DNA from: a virus
Length of the DNA stretch: 64,000 nt
IMG/VR virus record: IMGVR_UViG_3300036846_000489
Location: 1 to 64,000 of that record
Direction: 5' to 3' (one strand)
The position numbers and the translations under genes were made by a program. The notes beneath the pieces are model-generated. The model did not search any database. It saw nothing but the letters and a program-made list of their open reading frames with translations, and was not told where the DNA came from. Shown here one piece after another: positions 8,142 to 19,271 of this stretch; the first letter of the stretch is position 1, and every line of letters begins with the position of its first letter.

Positions 8142-8671
8142 GCGGCACAATACCGCCTCCCGCTCCTCCTATCATCCCGCAGACCAATCCCTACGTCTCA
8201 CCAAGCCAGTTCCGCGCCGACTTCCCAAGCTTTGCCGACACGACCAAGTTCCCCGACGCTCAGATACAGCGGTTCCTCGACCTGTCCGGCTGCATGATCA
8301 ACACCGACCGATGGGGATGCTTTTCCACCATGGGAATGGAATTGATCACCGCACACTTCCTGACCATGCAAGGGTATTTTCTGGCGATCAACCAGGGAAT
8401 GCCCTATCCGGCTGGCATGGCGCTGGGAATACCGACCAGCAAGTCCGTGTCCAAGGTATCCGTAGGATCAGACATCGCGTCCTTCATGATCGAAGGTGGT
8501 GGACCGTGGAACTACACGGTCTATGGACAACAATACCTGTGGTGGGTCACGCTGGTCGGCACCGGAGGCTACGAAGTCCTGATGGACACCTATACGCCTT
8601 CCGGATTGGAAGGCACGGTGCAGACTTACGCGCGGGGTGTGTTCGAAGCCTGGGGGACGGGAAGTGCCTGA
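8138..8671 (+). CDS. Head-tail connector protein (DUF4054)
   Basis: The GTG start overlaps the previous stop. The pattern [27 protein letters not shown], then WG and a helix with ELITAHFL matches DUF4054, a small protein placed between capsid and tail genes in myoviruses and thought to serve in the head-tail junction. The length of 177 aa is typical. Confidence 0.7.
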   Translation: MSGTIPPPAPPIIPQTNPYVSPSQFRADFPSFADTTKFPDAQIQRFLDLSGCMINTDRWGCFSTMGMELITAHFLTMQGYFLAINQGMPYPAGMALGIPTSKSVSKVSVGSDIASFMIEGGGPWNYTVYGQQYLWWVTLVGTGGYEVLMDTYTPSGLEGTVQTYARGVFEAWGTGSA

Positions 8672-11090
8672 CGGGATCAGTTTCTCTTCGTCCTTTCTCG
8701 GGCCTTCCCCGTTGGCGCCGGCCAGGACCAACGTCATCCAGCATTACCGCACCGCGACCGACAACAATCCTCCGGCTCCGTTGTCCTTGGCCGAAGGCGA
8801 GTTCTGCGTGGAGATGGGCACACCCATGCGGGTGTGGATCGGGGTGCCCCTTTCACTTGATCCGACCGGCCAGAAGGTCATGTTCGACCACACCTTCAAC
8901 ACCGGTATTCCCGAGGCGCCCCAAGACGGTCAGGTCTATGGGCGCAGCGATGCCACGTGGCTGCCGGTGCTGCCGATATCGGGAGGCGCGCTGACCGGAT
9001 CATTGATCCTGGCACATGATCCGACCGCTCCGCTGGAAGCGGTGACGCTGGAATACTACACCACGAACCTACCTGTCGGCTTCCCCGAAGCGCCACAGGA
9101 CAGTCACCAGTATGGCCGGCAGAACGCCGCCTGGACGATTGTGGCAGGCAGCGAAACTGCCACCACGGTCGCGATCTCCGACACCGCGCCGTCGCTTCCC
9201 GTCCCCGGTGAACTGTGGTGGGACAGCAAGGGAACGCAGCTTTATATTTGGTATCAAGACCCGAACTCATCGGCCTGGGTCGCGGCGTCGAATGCGGTCG
9301 GTCCATTCTCCGAGGCGCCGACCGACGGCGCATCTTATGGCCGGCGAAACGCGGCCTGGAACGCTGTGCTTCCCCTGACCGGCGGCACGCTGACCGGCGC
9401 CTTGACCCTCTCGGCTGATCCCGCCGCTCCTTTGCAGCCGGTCACGCTGCAATATTTCAATGCCCATCTTCCGGCACCGCCGACCTCACTGCCGCCTTCG
9501 GGCGCGGCTGGTGGTGATCTGACCGGAAGCTATCCCAACCCGGTTCTTGCGAACACAACGGTCACTGCCGGCTCCTACACCAATACCAACCTCACCGTGG
9601 ATGCAAAGGGCAGGATCACCGCAGCGGCCAACGGAACGGGAGGCACGGGAGGCGGCGCCACAATCACCATTGGCGACACCGCGCCGGCCTCTCCGACCGT
9701 GGGGTCGATGTGGTTCGACAGCGTGGGCGTGCAGACCTACCTCTGGTATCAAGACCCGACCGGTGCCCCGCAATGGGTGCCCTTGAATGCGCCGCCGGGC
9801 ACGACCCAGACCGCCTACCTTCCCCTCTCTGGCGGCACCCTCACCGGCCCACTTAACATCACCTCTGCCGCCGGCTATGCCACCCTTACGCTTGCGGCGG
9901 TCTCCGGTCAGGGCAGGCAAATTTCCTCCTATACCGGAGCCAATCTGCGCTGGGTGCTTTCTCTTGGTGGATCGGCTGCCGAAAGTGGCAGCAATGTTGG
10001 CACCAACTTCTCGCTTAACAGCTATTCTGATACAGGCACTTTTCTCGATACACCGATGACGATCAACCGTGCCACCAGTAAATCCTCCTTCACGCAGACC
10101 ATGGCGGTCGGCGTCGCGATGCCTGCCAATATTTATCCAAGTGTATATGGCAATGAGATATCGTCGGCGGCAAGCATCTCGATCTGTGGCTACCTCAACG
10201 CTGCCGCGACCACTTGGATGCACGCGAATAGCACGGGATCAATCGGGGTATTCGATCCAAATCCATCGAGCATTACCCTCAGCGTCGGTCCTCCCGGCAC
10301 CGCCGACACAGCGTGTGGTTCTTACCTAACATATACCTTCGGCACAAATGGCCATTTCGGTGCGCGAAACGTCGATGTCGGTCAAGCCGCGGCGGTTAAT
10401 GATCCGCTGTTGGTGAGCGTCGCGAACGGCAGCTATGCCCGCGTTTATTATACCGTGACGGGAACACGCTCTTGGTCTTGTGGCATCAATCCTAATGGGC
10501 AGTTCGCGCTGGCCGATGAGACCCGAGCGCAAATTGCTGTGTTACTCGATACCGACGCCACTTTATACCATTATCAGTCAGGCAGCGTCAGGGCTAACTT
10601 TCAAGGTGGTTGGGGCCTTGGGTTTCCCAACTGTCCTTATGGTTCCGTCAACGCTTTCGTGCTTGGCTGGGGCACATCGGTAGCGAGCAACATCGCGATC
10701 TCGGTTGATGGCGGTGGGGCGGTCGGCAATGTTCCGAACAGCGACCGGCGGATGAAAATGGACATCGCGCCATCCTCACACGATTGTCTCTCCACCGTGC
10801 GCGCGTTGCCGGTGCATGAGTTCAATTGGCGCGATCTCGGTGATGATCCATGGAAATTGCGTGAGGCGCATTCGCGTGGTCTGCGCGCCAAGGGCCGTGT
10901 CAAGGTCAGGGCCGGTGTGGTCGCCCAAGAGATCGCCAAGGTATTTCCCGAGGGCATTCTTCATGGGGACGATTTCGAGGACCATCTTGGGGTCATCTGG
11001 AATGTTGATCCTGGAACCATGTTCGGATTGCTGATCGGCGCGATCCAACAGCTATCGGCGGAAGTGACGGAATTGCGTGCCCGTGTTTGA
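8664..11090 (+). CDS. Tail fibre with C-terminal S74 chaperone domain
   Basis: The 808-aa product begins with a phage-specific N-terminus ([16 protein letters not shown]), then repeats of EAPxDGxxYGRxNAAW and PLTGGTLTG spikes typical of trimeric fibres. The end (from ~residue 690) has SDRRMKMDI, the Ser-Asp-x-Arg-x-Lys pattern of the S74 intramolecular chaperone, which folds the trimer and is then self-cleaved. It should act in receptor binding. The GTG start overlaps the previous stop by 8 bases; an in-frame GTG at 8637 is an alternative. Confidence 0.8.
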   Translation: MPDGISFSSSFLGPSPLAPARTNVIQHYRTATDNNPPAPLSLAEGEFCVEMGTPMRVWIGVPLSLDPTGQKVMFDHTFNTGIPEAPQDGQVYGRSDATWLPVLPISGGALTGSLILAHDPTAPLEAVTLEYYTTNLPVGFPEAPQDSHQYGRQNAAWTIVAGSETATTVAISDTAPSLPVPGELWWDSKGTQLYIWYQDPNSSAWVAASNAVGPFSEAPTDGASYGRRNAAWNAVLPLTGGTLTGALTLSADPAAPLQPVTLQYFNAHLPAPPTSLPPSGAAGGDLTGSYPNPVLANTTVTAGSYTNTNLTVDAKGRITAAANGTGGTGGGATITIGDTAPASPTVGSMWFDSVGVQTYLWYQDPTGAPQWVPLNAPPGTTQTAYLPLSGGTLTGPLNITSAAGYATLTLAAVSGQGRQISSYTGANLRWVLSLGGSAAESGSNVGTNFSLNSYSDTGTFLDTPMTINRATSKSSFTQTMAVGVAMPANIYPSVYGNEISSAASISICGYLNAAATTWMHANSTGSIGVFDPNPSSITLSVGPPGTADTACGSYLTYTFGTNGHFGARNVDVGQAAAVNDPLLVSVANGSYARVYYTVTGTRSWSCGINPNGQFALADETRAQIAVLLDTDATLYHYQSGSVRANFQGGWGLGFPNCPYGSVNAFVLGWGTSVASNIAISVDGGGAVGNVPNSDRRMKMDIAPSSHDCLSTVRALPVHEFNWRDLGDDPWKLREAHSRGLRAKGRVKVRAGVVAQEIAKVFPEGILHGDDFEDHLGVIWNVDPGTMFGLLIGAIQQLSAEVTELRARV

Positions 11091-12522
11091 CTTCCCATCA
11101 TCGCCGACCTCCGGCACCATTGTCTCGGGACCAAACGGTGCGGCATGGCGCTGGGACGGCACCAAATGGCTCGCTTCCCAATCGGGTGCTCAGACCATTG
11201 TGGTGTCCGACACGCCGCCGCCGAATGCCACCCCTGGCACGCTCTGGTGGGACAGCGCGGGTGGCCAGATGTATCTGCGCTTTCAAGACCCGAACTCGAC
11301 CGCCTGGGTGCCGGCATCCAGCCTCGCGGGAAGCCAGGGCGTGTTCATCGGCGATACCCCGCCGACCACACCGGCACCGGGCGTGATGTGGTGGGACAGC
11401 ACGGGTGCCCAGCTATACGTCCGCTACCGTGATCCCTCCGGGCCGGATCAATGGGTGCAAGCGAATAGCCTGACCGCCGACATGAGCGCGGCGGTGGCTC
11501 AGTCGCAGGGCAACACCGGGCGCAATCTTATCGGGAATGCGTTGTTTCAGGTGCAACAGCGCGGCGTTGGTCCGTTCACTTTGAACGGCTCGGGGCCGGT
11601 ATATTCCGGTTATACCGCTGACCGTTGGTTCATGAGCCCATCAGGAGCCGGGTCTACGCAAACCGGCTCTATCATCACGCTGACCGACACCGACCGGGCG
11701 CAAATCGGCGATGAGGCTGCCAGATATGCTTTGCGCTGTGCCTTTGTCGGCTCATCTGGCAGCACCGATATGGTCGGTGCGCAACATAGGATGGAGGACC
11801 CGTATCGCGTATCCGGCAAGACCGTCATCGTGTCCTTCTGGGCAAGAGCAACGGTCGCCGGCATCAGGTTAGGCTTCAATACGTGCGTATATTTTGGCTC
11901 TACCGCCTATCAATCACCGACCGCTGCATTGGTGACGCTGACCACAACGTGGCAGCGCTACAGCGCGGTCTTCACCAATATCTCATCGAGCGGCTACGCC
12001 AATCCTCAAAACCACTATCTCCAACTCAATTATTCCAGCGGGTCGTTCTTCGGTAGTAGTGGAGTTTTTGGAGCGACAGGCGTGCAGTCCGGCACGGTAG
12101 ACTTGTGGGGCTGCCAGATGGAGATTGCGGCGGCGGGACAGACCCAGCCAACGCAACTAGAGAAAATCGACGCGGCGCTCGATCTGATCCGCTGCCAACG
12201 CTTCTATCAGACCTATTCCCCGCCACCGTTGCGCGGTGGCGCCCAAGGAGCGACTGCTGCGGCAACGCGAATGGGCATGGTGCTTCCGGTGCCGATGCGA
12301 GTAACGCCGACCCTTAGCCTTGTCCAGGCGTTACCGGTATGGAATGGAGTTTCGACGACAACAATCACTTCTTTCTCAGCCAATTATACCACCGCATTTG
12401 CGATTGAAGTTGAAGGCGTTATTCCGGTGGCTTGGGGAACTGTGTCAGGCACGGTATTGCCGGCTATGGTCTATCTTGCTTCCAATCCCACCGGCCAGCT
12501 AACCCTCAGCGCTGACCTCTGA
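11083..12522 (+). CDS. Tail fibre/receptor-binding protein, tandem copy 1
   Basis: The GTG at 11083 is chosen because the product then starts VFDFPSSP like its paralogues ([24 protein letters not shown]). Two SDTPP/GDTPP-WWDS modules follow, then a [16 protein letters not shown] - YTADRW body and a jelly-roll-like domain with an SFWARA motif. This body is common in phage receptor-binding proteins and resembles carbohydrate-binding domains. It is the first of three tandem paralogues. It lacks an S74 end. Confidence 0.7.
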   Translation: MFDFPSSPTSGTIVSGPNGAAWRWDGTKWLASQSGAQTIVVSDTPPPNATPGTLWWDSAGGQMYLRFQDPNSTAWVPASSLAGSQGVFIGDTPPTTPAPGVMWWDSTGAQLYVRYRDPSGPDQWVQANSLTADMSAAVAQSQGNTGRNLIGNALFQVQQRGVGPFTLNGSGPVYSGYTADRWFMSPSGAGSTQTGSIITLTDTDRAQIGDEAARYALRCAFVGSSGSTDMVGAQHRMEDPYRVSGKTVIVSFWARATVAGIRLGFNTCVYFGSTAYQSPTAALVTLTTTWQRYSAVFTNISSSGYANPQNHYLQLNYSSGSFFGSSGVFGATGVQSGTVDLWGCQMEIAAAGQTQPTQLEKIDAALDLIRCQRFYQTYSPPPLRGGAQGATAAATRMGMVLPVPMRVTPTLSLVQALPVWNGVSTTTITSFSANYTTAFAIEVEGVIPVAWGTVSGTVLPAMVYLASNPTGQLTLSADL

Positions 12523-13673
12523 TGCTCGACTTCCCAGCATCCCCCGCAACCGGAGATACCTTCGCCGGCCCCAACGGCATCCTGTGGCAATGGGACGGGG
12601 CAAAGTGGGTGACGCTGGCACCGACCTCCGCTGCCGCCCCAATCATGTCGCCGGTGTTTCAGGGCGACCCACGGGCACCGACACCCGCCTACGGCGACAA
12701 CGACACCTCGATCCCGACCACGGCCTTTGTGCAGAGTGCGGTCGCGCCGGCACTCAACAACGTCGGACGCAACCTGCTGCACAACGGGCTGATGAACGTG
12801 CAGCAGCGCGGGGTAGGCGGGTGGACGGGGACGACTTACACGGTGGACCGCTGGCAAACCGTTGTCGTGGGAAGCACTGGCACCACGAACCTGCAAGCCC
12901 TTGCGGACGCGGATCGGGCAGTCATTGGTGATGAACAAGCGACGATTGCGCTACAGGCAGTGTTTACCGGCACGGCTGGCGCTACGGATGCGGTGCTGTT
13001 TTTGCAAAAAGTCGAGAACGTCAGACGACTAGCCAATAAGACGGTAACGGTATCGTTTTGGTCCAACGCCGGTGCAGCGCTGCGACTAGGCGTCTCGCTT
13101 GACCAAAACTTTGGCAGCGGTGGCTCGCCTTCGGCAGCAGTTCTGGGCAACGGTGTTGCGGTCACGTTGTCTGGAACCTGGACACGCTACACTGTGTCGC
13201 TGGTAGTGCCGAGCATCGCCGGAAAGACAATCGGCACAAATCATGACGACAATCTCGAACTCAATCTGTGGTTTACGGCGGGAAGCAGTTTCAACGCACG
13301 ATCCGGCAACGTCGGCGTGCAAAGCGGCGCTGTGAACATATGGGGCGTGCAGCTCGAACTCGGCTCCGTCGCCACCCCGCTGGAGAAGCCCGACCCGCAG
13401 CAGGATCTGGCCAAGTGCCAGCGGTTCTATTCCATTGGCTCGGTCCGTCTGCTTGGCGGAGCTTATATTGCGAACATTGTGCAAGCCCAGTGGCAGTCAT
13501 TCCCCGTCCAGATGCGGGCGACCCCGACGATAACTCCAACCTGGACCACCCAGAGTAATTGCACCGGCACCATAGCCCCGGTCGATGGCAGCGGATTTGA
13601 ACCGTATTCGCAGTCTGCGGCAGCAGGCCAGACTAACCTTCAAGGCTCTTACACCGCGAGTGCGGACCTCTGA
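12522..13673 (+). CDS. Tail fibre/receptor-binding protein, tandem copy 2
   Basis: The start overlaps the previous stop (TGATG). The N-terminus [19 protein letters not shown] is shared with the neighbours, followed by GRNLLHNGLMNVQQRGVG - YTVDRW and SFWSNAG. It ends YTASADL, very like copy 1 (LTLSADL) and copy 3 (FTASADL). Shared ends and divergent middles suggest duplication followed by diversification of the binding face. Confidence 0.7.
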   Translation: MLDFPASPATGDTFAGPNGILWQWDGAKWVTLAPTSAAAPIMSPVFQGDPRAPTPAYGDNDTSIPTTAFVQSAVAPALNNVGRNLLHNGLMNVQQRGVGGWTGTTYTVDRWQTVVVGSTGTTNLQALADADRAVIGDEQATIALQAVFTGTAGATDAVLFLQKVENVRRLANKTVTVSFWSNAGAALRLGVSLDQNFGSGGSPSAAVLGNGVAVTLSGTWTRYTVSLVVPSIAGKTIGTNHDDNLELNLWFTAGSSFNARSGNVGVQSGAVNIWGVQLELGSVATPLEKPDPQQDLAKCQRFYSIGSVRLLGGAYIANIVQAQWQSFPVQMRATPTITPTWTTQSNCTGTIAPVDGSGFEPYSQSAAAGQTNLQGSYTASADL

Positions 13674-14806
13674 TGCTCGATTTCCCCAACTCCCCCACGG
13701 TCGGACAGGTCTTCCAGAACCTCACCTGGGATGGTGTGAAGTGGACCAGTGTTTCCAGCACCGCGCTGGCTCCGCTCAATTCCCCGGTCTTCATCGGCGA
13801 CCCACAAGCGCCAACAGCCTCGGTCGGAGACGCGGATCAGAGTTTGGCGACCACCGCATTCGTGGCAAGAGCTGTGGCGCCGGCGCTGCGCAATGCTGGG
13901 CGCAATTACCTGGACAATGCCCGCTTTCAGGTTTGGCAACGTGGCCTTGGACCATTCACCGTGTCTGGCCTCTCTGCGGATCGCTGGTCCTATGGGTATA
14001 GCGGGACGGGTGCTAGTATCAGTGTCCAGGCGACCTCGCTCACTGACGCCGACCGCGCTGCAATTGGCGACGAAAGCGCGATCTATGGAATGACCGTTAC
14101 CTTCGCCGGGACCGGGGCGGCGGGCGATTACAATCAGGCTTTCCAGATGGTGGAGGATGTTCGCGCGCTGGCGGGCAAGACCGTGACTGCCAGCTTTTGG
14201 GCAAAGTGCAACACGGCGCCGCTCAATCTTGGCATAGGCACCCTGCAACTTTTTGGGTCTGGCGGCTCGCCTTCTGCGCCGTTTCGGGTCAACGGGCAGG
14301 CGGTTGCGCTTTCGACCACATGGCAACGCTACAGTGTGACCATCACCCTACCGAGTGCGGCTGGGAAAACGCTGGGGACTTCCGGCGGCGATTGCACACA
14401 GCTTGCATTCTGGTTTTCCTCCGGCAGCACTTATGCGGCTAACGCCGGCAATCCCGGTGTGCAGTCCGGCACCGTGTCGATCTTCGGGGTCCAGTTTGAG
14501 GAAGGCTCTGTTGTATCACCGCTGACGCGGCAAATCTATCAGCAAGACCTTGCTCGTTGCCAACGCTTTTATCAGATCGGCTATTTGCAGGCGAACGGCT
14601 ATGGACAGCAGGTATTTGCTCTCGACATGCCGTTGCCGGTAGTAATGCGCGTGACGCCGACGATAACAAGCAATTTCACGACGCTGCAAAATTGCACTGT
14701 TGCTGTCAGTTCTTACTTCCCCGCGATGATCCAGTATGTCACCACCATTACGGCTGCTGGTATGTTTAACTCTGCTGGCACCTTCACAGCATCAGCGGAC
14801 CTCTGA
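13673..14806 (+). CDS. Tail fibre/receptor-binding protein, tandem copy 3
   Basis: Coupled by TGATG to copy 2. It shares [40 protein letters not shown] and the terminal FTASADL. The body differs from its paralogues mostly in surface-like Ser/Thr/Gly-rich strands. It is probably a virion fibre or a receptor-binding tip. Confidence 0.7.
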   Translation: MLDFPNSPTVGQVFQNLTWDGVKWTSVSSTALAPLNSPVFIGDPQAPTASVGDADQSLATTAFVARAVAPALRNAGRNYLDNARFQVWQRGLGPFTVSGLSADRWSYGYSGTGASISVQATSLTDADRAAIGDESAIYGMTVTFAGTGAAGDYNQAFQMVEDVRALAGKTVTASFWAKCNTAPLNLGIGTLQLFGSGGSPSAPFRVNGQAVALSTTWQRYSVTITLPSAAGKTLGTSGGDCTQLAFWFSSGSTYAANAGNPGVQSGTVSIFGVQFEEGSVVSPLTRQIYQQDLARCQRFYQIGYLQANGYGQQVFALDMPLPVVMRVTPTITSNFTTLQNCTVAVSSYFPAMIQYVTTITAAGMFNSAGTFTASADL

Positions 14807-14807
14807 C

Positions 14808-15104
14808 ATGGCACAACCCTACCAACTTCTCCACGACACCGATACCGTGCTGCGGATCGCGGACAACGCTTACATCCCGAATGATCCCGCCAACCGCGAC
14901 CGACAGGAATACGAGGCGTGGTGTGAGGAAGGGAACGTCGCCGATCCCGCACCGTCACCTCCCGAACCTCTGCCTCCGGAACCGCTGAAGCTTCCCATGG
15001 CGATGCCGGAGGAGCCTATGGACGCGGTGCCGAAGGTCTATCTGGACAATCTGATCAATCCCTTGATCGCGCGGATCGCTGCGCTGGAACGAAAGCTCGG
15101 CTGA
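14808..15104 (+). CDS. Small tail-fibre-associated/assembly protein, 98 aa
   Basis: The product has [18 protein letters not shown] followed by a proline-rich stretch, a pattern typical of short proteins encoded beside tail fibres and often labelled fibre assembly proteins. It ends with a short helix ([20 protein letters not shown]) that could trimerise. Its stop overlaps the next fibre start by TGATG. Confidence 0.6.
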   Translation: MAQPYQLLHDTDTVLRIADNAYIPNDPANRDRQEYEAWCEEGNVADPAPSPPEPLPPEPLKLPMAMPEEPMDAVPKVYLDNLINPLIARIAALERKLG

Positions 15105-17098
15105 TGTTTGACTTTCCCGCCTCTCCGGCGATCAGCGATACCGTCACCGGCCTTGATGGCGTCGTCTATGAATGGGACGGCGTGAAGTGGACGGCGATCA
15201 ATGGCGTTCTCGCTGTGATGCCGGACGCCCCTTCGAATGGCACAACATATGGGCGCATGAATGCCGCGTGGACGCCGGCAATGCCTCTCACCGGAGGCAC
15301 CCTCACCGGGCCGTTGATCCTCGCCGGCAACGCGACGAACCAACTCGGTGCGGTGACGCTACAGCAACTCACCTCGACGGAAGGGAATTATCTCCCCCTA
15401 ACCGGTGGCACGTTGACCGGCGGTTTGGCAATCAACGTATCATCTGGCTGGGCCAATCTTAGCCTTACGGCGCCATCTGGGTATGGCCGGCAGATCATCG
15501 GATACACCGGAGCCAATCTGCGTTGGACCCTTATCATGGGCGACGCGGCGGCGGAAAGCGGCGGAAACGTCGGCACCAACTTCAGTATTAACCGGTATAA
15601 CGACGCCGGCACCTATATCGACACCCCGTTGTCGATCAACCGTGCCAGCGGCGCGCTTTCCCTTGGCGCCACCACGACCGGCGCCTTGAATGTGAATGGC
15701 GGCATCTATGCTACCGGCAGCATTCTGGCGATGAACGACAGCGGCTTCGGTCTTGCCTCTGACGGCAGCTACAAATGGCTTTCTTGGCAAGCGAATTGGG
15801 TGGATTATTGGCGCCGCTCTGACGGACTTCGCCTGTGGAACTCTCCATCCGGCACCGTGATGTCGTTGGATGGCGGCGGCAACTTCTGGATCGGTGGAGG
15901 CTTTGTTGCGGTTGGAGCGGTCACCGCCGCCTATATTCATTCGACCGGCAACATGCAGATCGATGGCAGCATCAACGCCACTGGCAACATCATCACGCCG
16001 GGGAATACCGTGCAGGGCGCTTACATTCACTCGACCGGCTCCTTGCAGGTCGATACCAGCGGCAACTTCAACGGGAGACTGCGAACCGCCGAGGCCATCA
16101 TGTCGGCGAGCGGCACCTTCTATGTCGCCGACAACACCAACTATTATCTCTCGCGGAACAGCAGCAACGGCTCTTGGTATTTTGTCGAGAATGGCAACGT
16201 GACATTCCGGATCGACACCTCCGGAAATATCTGGCCCTCTGCCGCCTGCACCGCGACCTACGTTCATTCCACTGGCACCGTCGCGGCTGACGGCAACGTC
16301 ACCGGAAACCAGCTTTCTGCGGGCGGACTATGGATCAACGCCTGGGGGATGCAGGGGCCGAGCGGTTACTGGTGCCGCACCGACTGGGATGGCAGCAACT
16401 GCCCGTTCTATGTCAACGGCGGTTATGCCTGCACCTTGGTGTCCTCGACCTGGGTCAGCAACAACTTCAAAGCCATCGGTGCCTACACGCCGAACCAGAA
16501 TGTTGATAACGGCAGCAGTCCGACATTTTACAACCTCTACTATGGTAGTTCTGGCGAGCGTTATCTTGCAACGAACCAAGGCTCTGGCGTTATCTGGCAG
16601 TTCCAGGGCGGCTGGTATATGGACTGGAATTGGGGCAACGGCAATCTTGGGTGGCCCAGCAGCAACCTGTTTTTCTTCTGGCGGATCACCGATGGCTGGT
16701 CCTACAATGCGCGTGGTCCGGTCGGCGGGGTTGGGGGTTATCAAGATGTCTCCGATATTCGCACCAAGACCAGTATTTCCGATGCGCAGGTTGGTCTCAA
16801 TGAGGTGCTTCGCTTGCGCGCCAAGCGTTTCAGGCGCCTGCCTCCAAGGCCCCAGCAACTGCCGAACGGAGAATGGGCCAAGCATTCCGACCGGTTTCAT
16901 CTTGGCTTCACCGCGCAGGATGTGCGCGAGGTTATTCCCGAAGCGGTCTCTGAGGCTGGCATAGAATTGGCGGATGGCACGGGCGGCCTCGACACAGATG
17001 CGCCGACGCTGGCCATCACCTTGACCCCGATTGTCGCCGCCTTGGTCAACGGCATGAAGGAACTGGCCGCCCGCGTTGCCACGCTGGAAGGACGATAA
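15104..17098 (+). CDS. Tail fibre with C-terminal S74 chaperone domain
   Basis: The 664-aa product starts with the shared MFDFPASP module, followed by [11 protein letters not shown] repeats. The long Gly/Ser/Thr/Asn-rich body contains repeated AYIHSTG units. The end from ~residue 553 has SDIRTKTSI (the S74 Ser...Lys pattern) and GFTAQDVREVIPEAV. It should form a self-folding trimeric fibre that recognises the host surface. Confidence 0.8.
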   Translation: MFDFPASPAISDTVTGLDGVVYEWDGVKWTAINGVLAVMPDAPSNGTTYGRMNAAWTPAMPLTGGTLTGPLILAGNATNQLGAVTLQQLTSTEGNYLPLTGGTLTGGLAINVSSGWANLSLTAPSGYGRQIIGYTGANLRWTLIMGDAAAESGGNVGTNFSINRYNDAGTYIDTPLSINRASGALSLGATTTGALNVNGGIYATGSILAMNDSGFGLASDGSYKWLSWQANWVDYWRRSDGLRLWNSPSGTVMSLDGGGNFWIGGGFVAVGAVTAAYIHSTGNMQIDGSINATGNIITPGNTVQGAYIHSTGSLQVDTSGNFNGRLRTAEAIMSASGTFYVADNTNYYLSRNSSNGSWYFVENGNVTFRIDTSGNIWPSAACTATYVHSTGTVAADGNVTGNQLSAGGLWINAWGMQGPSGYWCRTDWDGSNCPFYVNGGYACTLVSSTWVSNNFKAIGAYTPNQNVDNGSSPTFYNLYYGSSGERYLATNQGSGVIWQFQGGWYMDWNWGNGNLGWPSSNLFFFWRITDGWSYNARGPVGGVGGYQDVSDIRTKTSISDAQVGLNEVLRLRAKRFRRLPPRPQQLPNGEWAKHSDRFHLGFTAQDVREVIPEAVSEAGIELADGTGGLDTDAPTLAITLTPIVAALVNGMKELAARVATLEGR

Positions 17099-17686
17099 AT
17101 GCCAGAGTTCGATATCCGCAAGACCATCGACAACGTGGCCGAGTTGGTCAAGCGGGTGAACACGCTTACCGGCTCCGATGTATTTGTCGGTGTGCCGGCG
17201 AGCAAAACAAGTAGACGGCAGGGTCAGATCGGCAACGCCGACCTCGCCTACATTCATGAGTTCGGTTCTCCGGCCCACAACATCCCGGCACGACCATTTC
17301 TCCATCCGGGTATTAGGCGGGTAAAGGACGAGATCGTCGCCATGATGAAGGAGGGGATGAAGAATACGCTGGAAGGCAAAGGGAAGCCGGAACAGGTGCT
17401 TGAACGGGTCGGCATGCTGGCACGCAATTCGGTGGTCAACGAGATCACCGATCCCGATCCACCGTTCGTCCCGCTCAAGGCCGCCACCATCCGGGCACGG
17501 CTCCGCAGGACCGCCGCCGGACGAAGAAAGCTACGAAGTCTAAAGCAGATCAAGGCTGCCGCCGGCTGGAAAGCCGAGCAATCAAATGAGGCACTGACCG
17601 AATGGGCCGAGGCGGGCAACGCCAAGCCGCTGATTGACACCGGGCAGCTTCGTGCCAGCATTACCTATGTCGTCAGGAGCGTGTGA
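17099..17686 (+). CDS. Tail completion protein (HK97 gp10 / Mu G-like)
   Basis: The 195-aa product has DVFVGVPASK, then YIHEFGSPAHNIPARPFLHPGI, the pattern of the virion morphogenesis / tail-completion family. It ends in LIDTGQLRASITYVVR, the typical closing LxDTGxLRxSI motif. It acts at the head-tail interface. The start follows the fibre stop directly. Confidence 0.75.
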   Translation: MPEFDIRKTIDNVAELVKRVNTLTGSDVFVGVPASKTSRRQGQIGNADLAYIHEFGSPAHNIPARPFLHPGIRRVKDEIVAMMKEGMKNTLEGKGKPEQVLERVGMLARNSVVNEITDPDPPFVPLKAATIRARLRRTAAGRRKLRSLKQIKAAAGWKAEQSNEALTEWAEAGNAKPLIDTGQLRASITYVVRSV

Positions 17687-18099
17687 TGGCGAATATCGGT
17701 GTTTCAGAACTCCTGCTTGATCCCGACTTCGTGGACCAAGTGATTGTGCTGCGGCAGGTCGAAATCATGGGAGACGATGGTATTGCGGTCAGACAGCCGC
17801 AGTCTATCAATATCCTCGCATCCATTCAGTCCAACGATGACACCCTTCAGATGACGCCCGATCTTGCCCGCACGGAAGGGAGCTACGAGATCATCACCAC
17901 ATTCCCGTTGCTCACCGCTACCGACACGTCGTCGGCGGATGTGGTGGTGTGGAACGGCCGGCAGCATAAAGTGACTTCCGTTGCGCGGTTCGGAAATTTC
18001 GCCACCGGCTTCGGGCATTTCGAGGGGATCATGGAAATCATCTCGGTCCAGCCGGTTCCCCTGGACGCACTGGCACCGACATTCAGCGAGGGAACATGA
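17686..18099 (+). CDS. Phage tail/connector protein, 137 aa
   Basis: The ATG at 17686 overlaps the stop of the preceding gene. The protein is beta-rich with LLLDPDFVDQVIVLRQ and a VVWNGRQHKVTSVARFGNF segment, a layout seen in small head-tail joining proteins that follow a gp10-like gene. The exact family cannot be fixed by eye. Confidence 0.6.
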   Translation: MANIGVSELLLDPDFVDQVIVLRQVEIMGDDGIAVRQPQSINILASIQSNDDTLQMTPDLARTEGSYEIITTFPLLTATDTSSADVVVWNGRQHKVTSVARFGNFATGFGHFEGIMEIISVQPVPLDALAPTFSEGT

Positions 18100-18320
18100 C
18101 CGATCTTCCAGAGACGATTACCGTCAAAGAACAGGCACAAGCCTCTGGACAGGGAAAAATACTGCCCATTGGGGCCTATCCCGACATAGATCAGCTACGC
18201 GATCATGTCCGGGCATTTCTCATGGCCGAGCAGCACCAAGGTGGCGAGGCATTGGCGATGGCGAAGACCAAGGCGACCGAGATGGACTTCTGGCTGCGCA
18301 CTCATAGGGGCAGGCGGTGA
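18096..18320 (+). CDS. Hypothetical protein, 74 aa
   Basis: Coupled to both neighbours (ATGA before, GTGA after). It has a short N-terminal strand region and a charged helix with HVRAFLMAEQHQGGEALAMAK. No known family. Confidence 0.5.
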   Translation: MTDLPETITVKEQAQASGQGKILPIGAYPDIDQLRDHVRAFLMAEQHQGGEALAMAKTKATEMDFWLRTHRGRR

Positions 18321-18955
18321 GCACAAGCGTTCCGAACGACAGCACGACCGGTGGCTACATCGTCGATGTCCCGCCGCCGCCGGCCACCGTGGAAGACCTC
18401 CAGAGCGCGCTCCAGCAGGCGGTGGCCGGACTGGCGGGACTGCCCGGCAGCCTTGTGCGGCCCCGCTGGCAGCCCGTCCCGCCGGCTCAGCCGCCGGTTG
18501 ACGTGACCTGGGTATCCATCGGCGTCACGATGGTCGAGGCCGACGAATACCCCTACCTCCTGCATGTCGGCGGCGTCACGCTGGCCGGTGCTACCGCTCC
18601 CGGCTACACCATCATGCAGCGGCACCAGACAATTACCGTGGTGACCACGTTCTACGGTCCCCAGGCCGACGCTCTGGCGGCACAGGTCAGGGACGCATTC
18701 TATGTGCCGCAGAACTACGAAAATCTGTTCCCGGTCGGACTAAAACTTCGCACCATCCACGACCTGCAACGCGCACCGGAATTGATGAACCAGCAATACG
18801 TGGACCGGGCCGATCTCAGAATGGAATTCCGTGCCATGATCGAGCGCGTCTACCCGATCCGCGATCTCGACGGCGCCGACTTCACCATCAATACCGACCA
18901 AGGCAGCGAGACGTTTCAGGTTCGCGAGGATACAGTAGTCTATCCTGAGGGCTAA
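18317..18955 (+). CDS. Phage neck terminator protein (gp12-like)
   Basis: GTG start with GTGA overlap. The pattern VRPRWQP, then YTIMQRHQTITVVTTFYGPQADALAAQVRDAF.VPQN and VDRADLRMEF matches the neck terminator family found just before the sheath gene in myoviruses. It closes the tail at the neck. Its end overlaps by four bases the end of a gene on the other strand. Confidence 0.7.
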   Translation: MSTSVPNDSTTGGYIVDVPPPPATVEDLQSALQQAVAGLAGLPGSLVRPRWQPVPPAQPPVDVTWVSIGVTMVEADEYPYLLHVGGVTLAGATAPGYTIMQRHQTITVVTTFYGPQADALAAQVRDAFYVPQNYENLFPVGLKLRTIHDLQRAPELMNQQYVDRADLRMEFRAMIERVYPIRDLDGADFTINTDQGSETFQVREDTVVYPEG

Positions 18956-19245
18956 GTTTCGTCGGGAATGTATTGGATGCCGTCGCGTGTCGCCATGCAG
19001 CCAATCGTCACCGATGACGGGTCGTTCATGTCACCGCGCGTCATGATGCTTGCCACCACCGAACAATTCACACAGAGCACCGTGTAGCAGCCGACCCCAG
19101 GTGCCGGGTATGGCACCAGACCAATCTGACAGCTAGGCTGATGGCCTCCGGTATAGTCCAGGTTGGACGTTCCCGGTTGCACCACGTCAGAGGCGTCAAA
19201 GTCCATCGCTTTCCAGGATACCTGAAACTGCTGAAGATACGCCAT
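18952..19245 (-). CDS. Minus-strand orphan gene inside the late operon, 97 aa
   Basis: The start MAYLQQF at 19245 has an excellent ribosome site on the minus strand (GGAGGTGAGA before ATG). Codon choice is like the neighbours. The product is probably beta-rich with four Cys (PSCQ, VGCYT, LCVNC) and a final GCMATRDGIQYIP. It runs against all flanking structural genes and would be transcribed separately. No promoter is obvious. It could be a moron or a regulator; function unknown. Confidence 0.55.
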   Translation of the reverse strand: MAYLQQFQVSWKAMDFDASDVVQPGTSNLDYTGGHQPSCQIGLVPYPAPGVGCYTVLCVNCSVVASIMTRGDMNDPSSVTIGCMATRDGIQYIPDET

Positions 19246-19271
19246 TCTCACCTCCACAAAGGAGACCCAGC

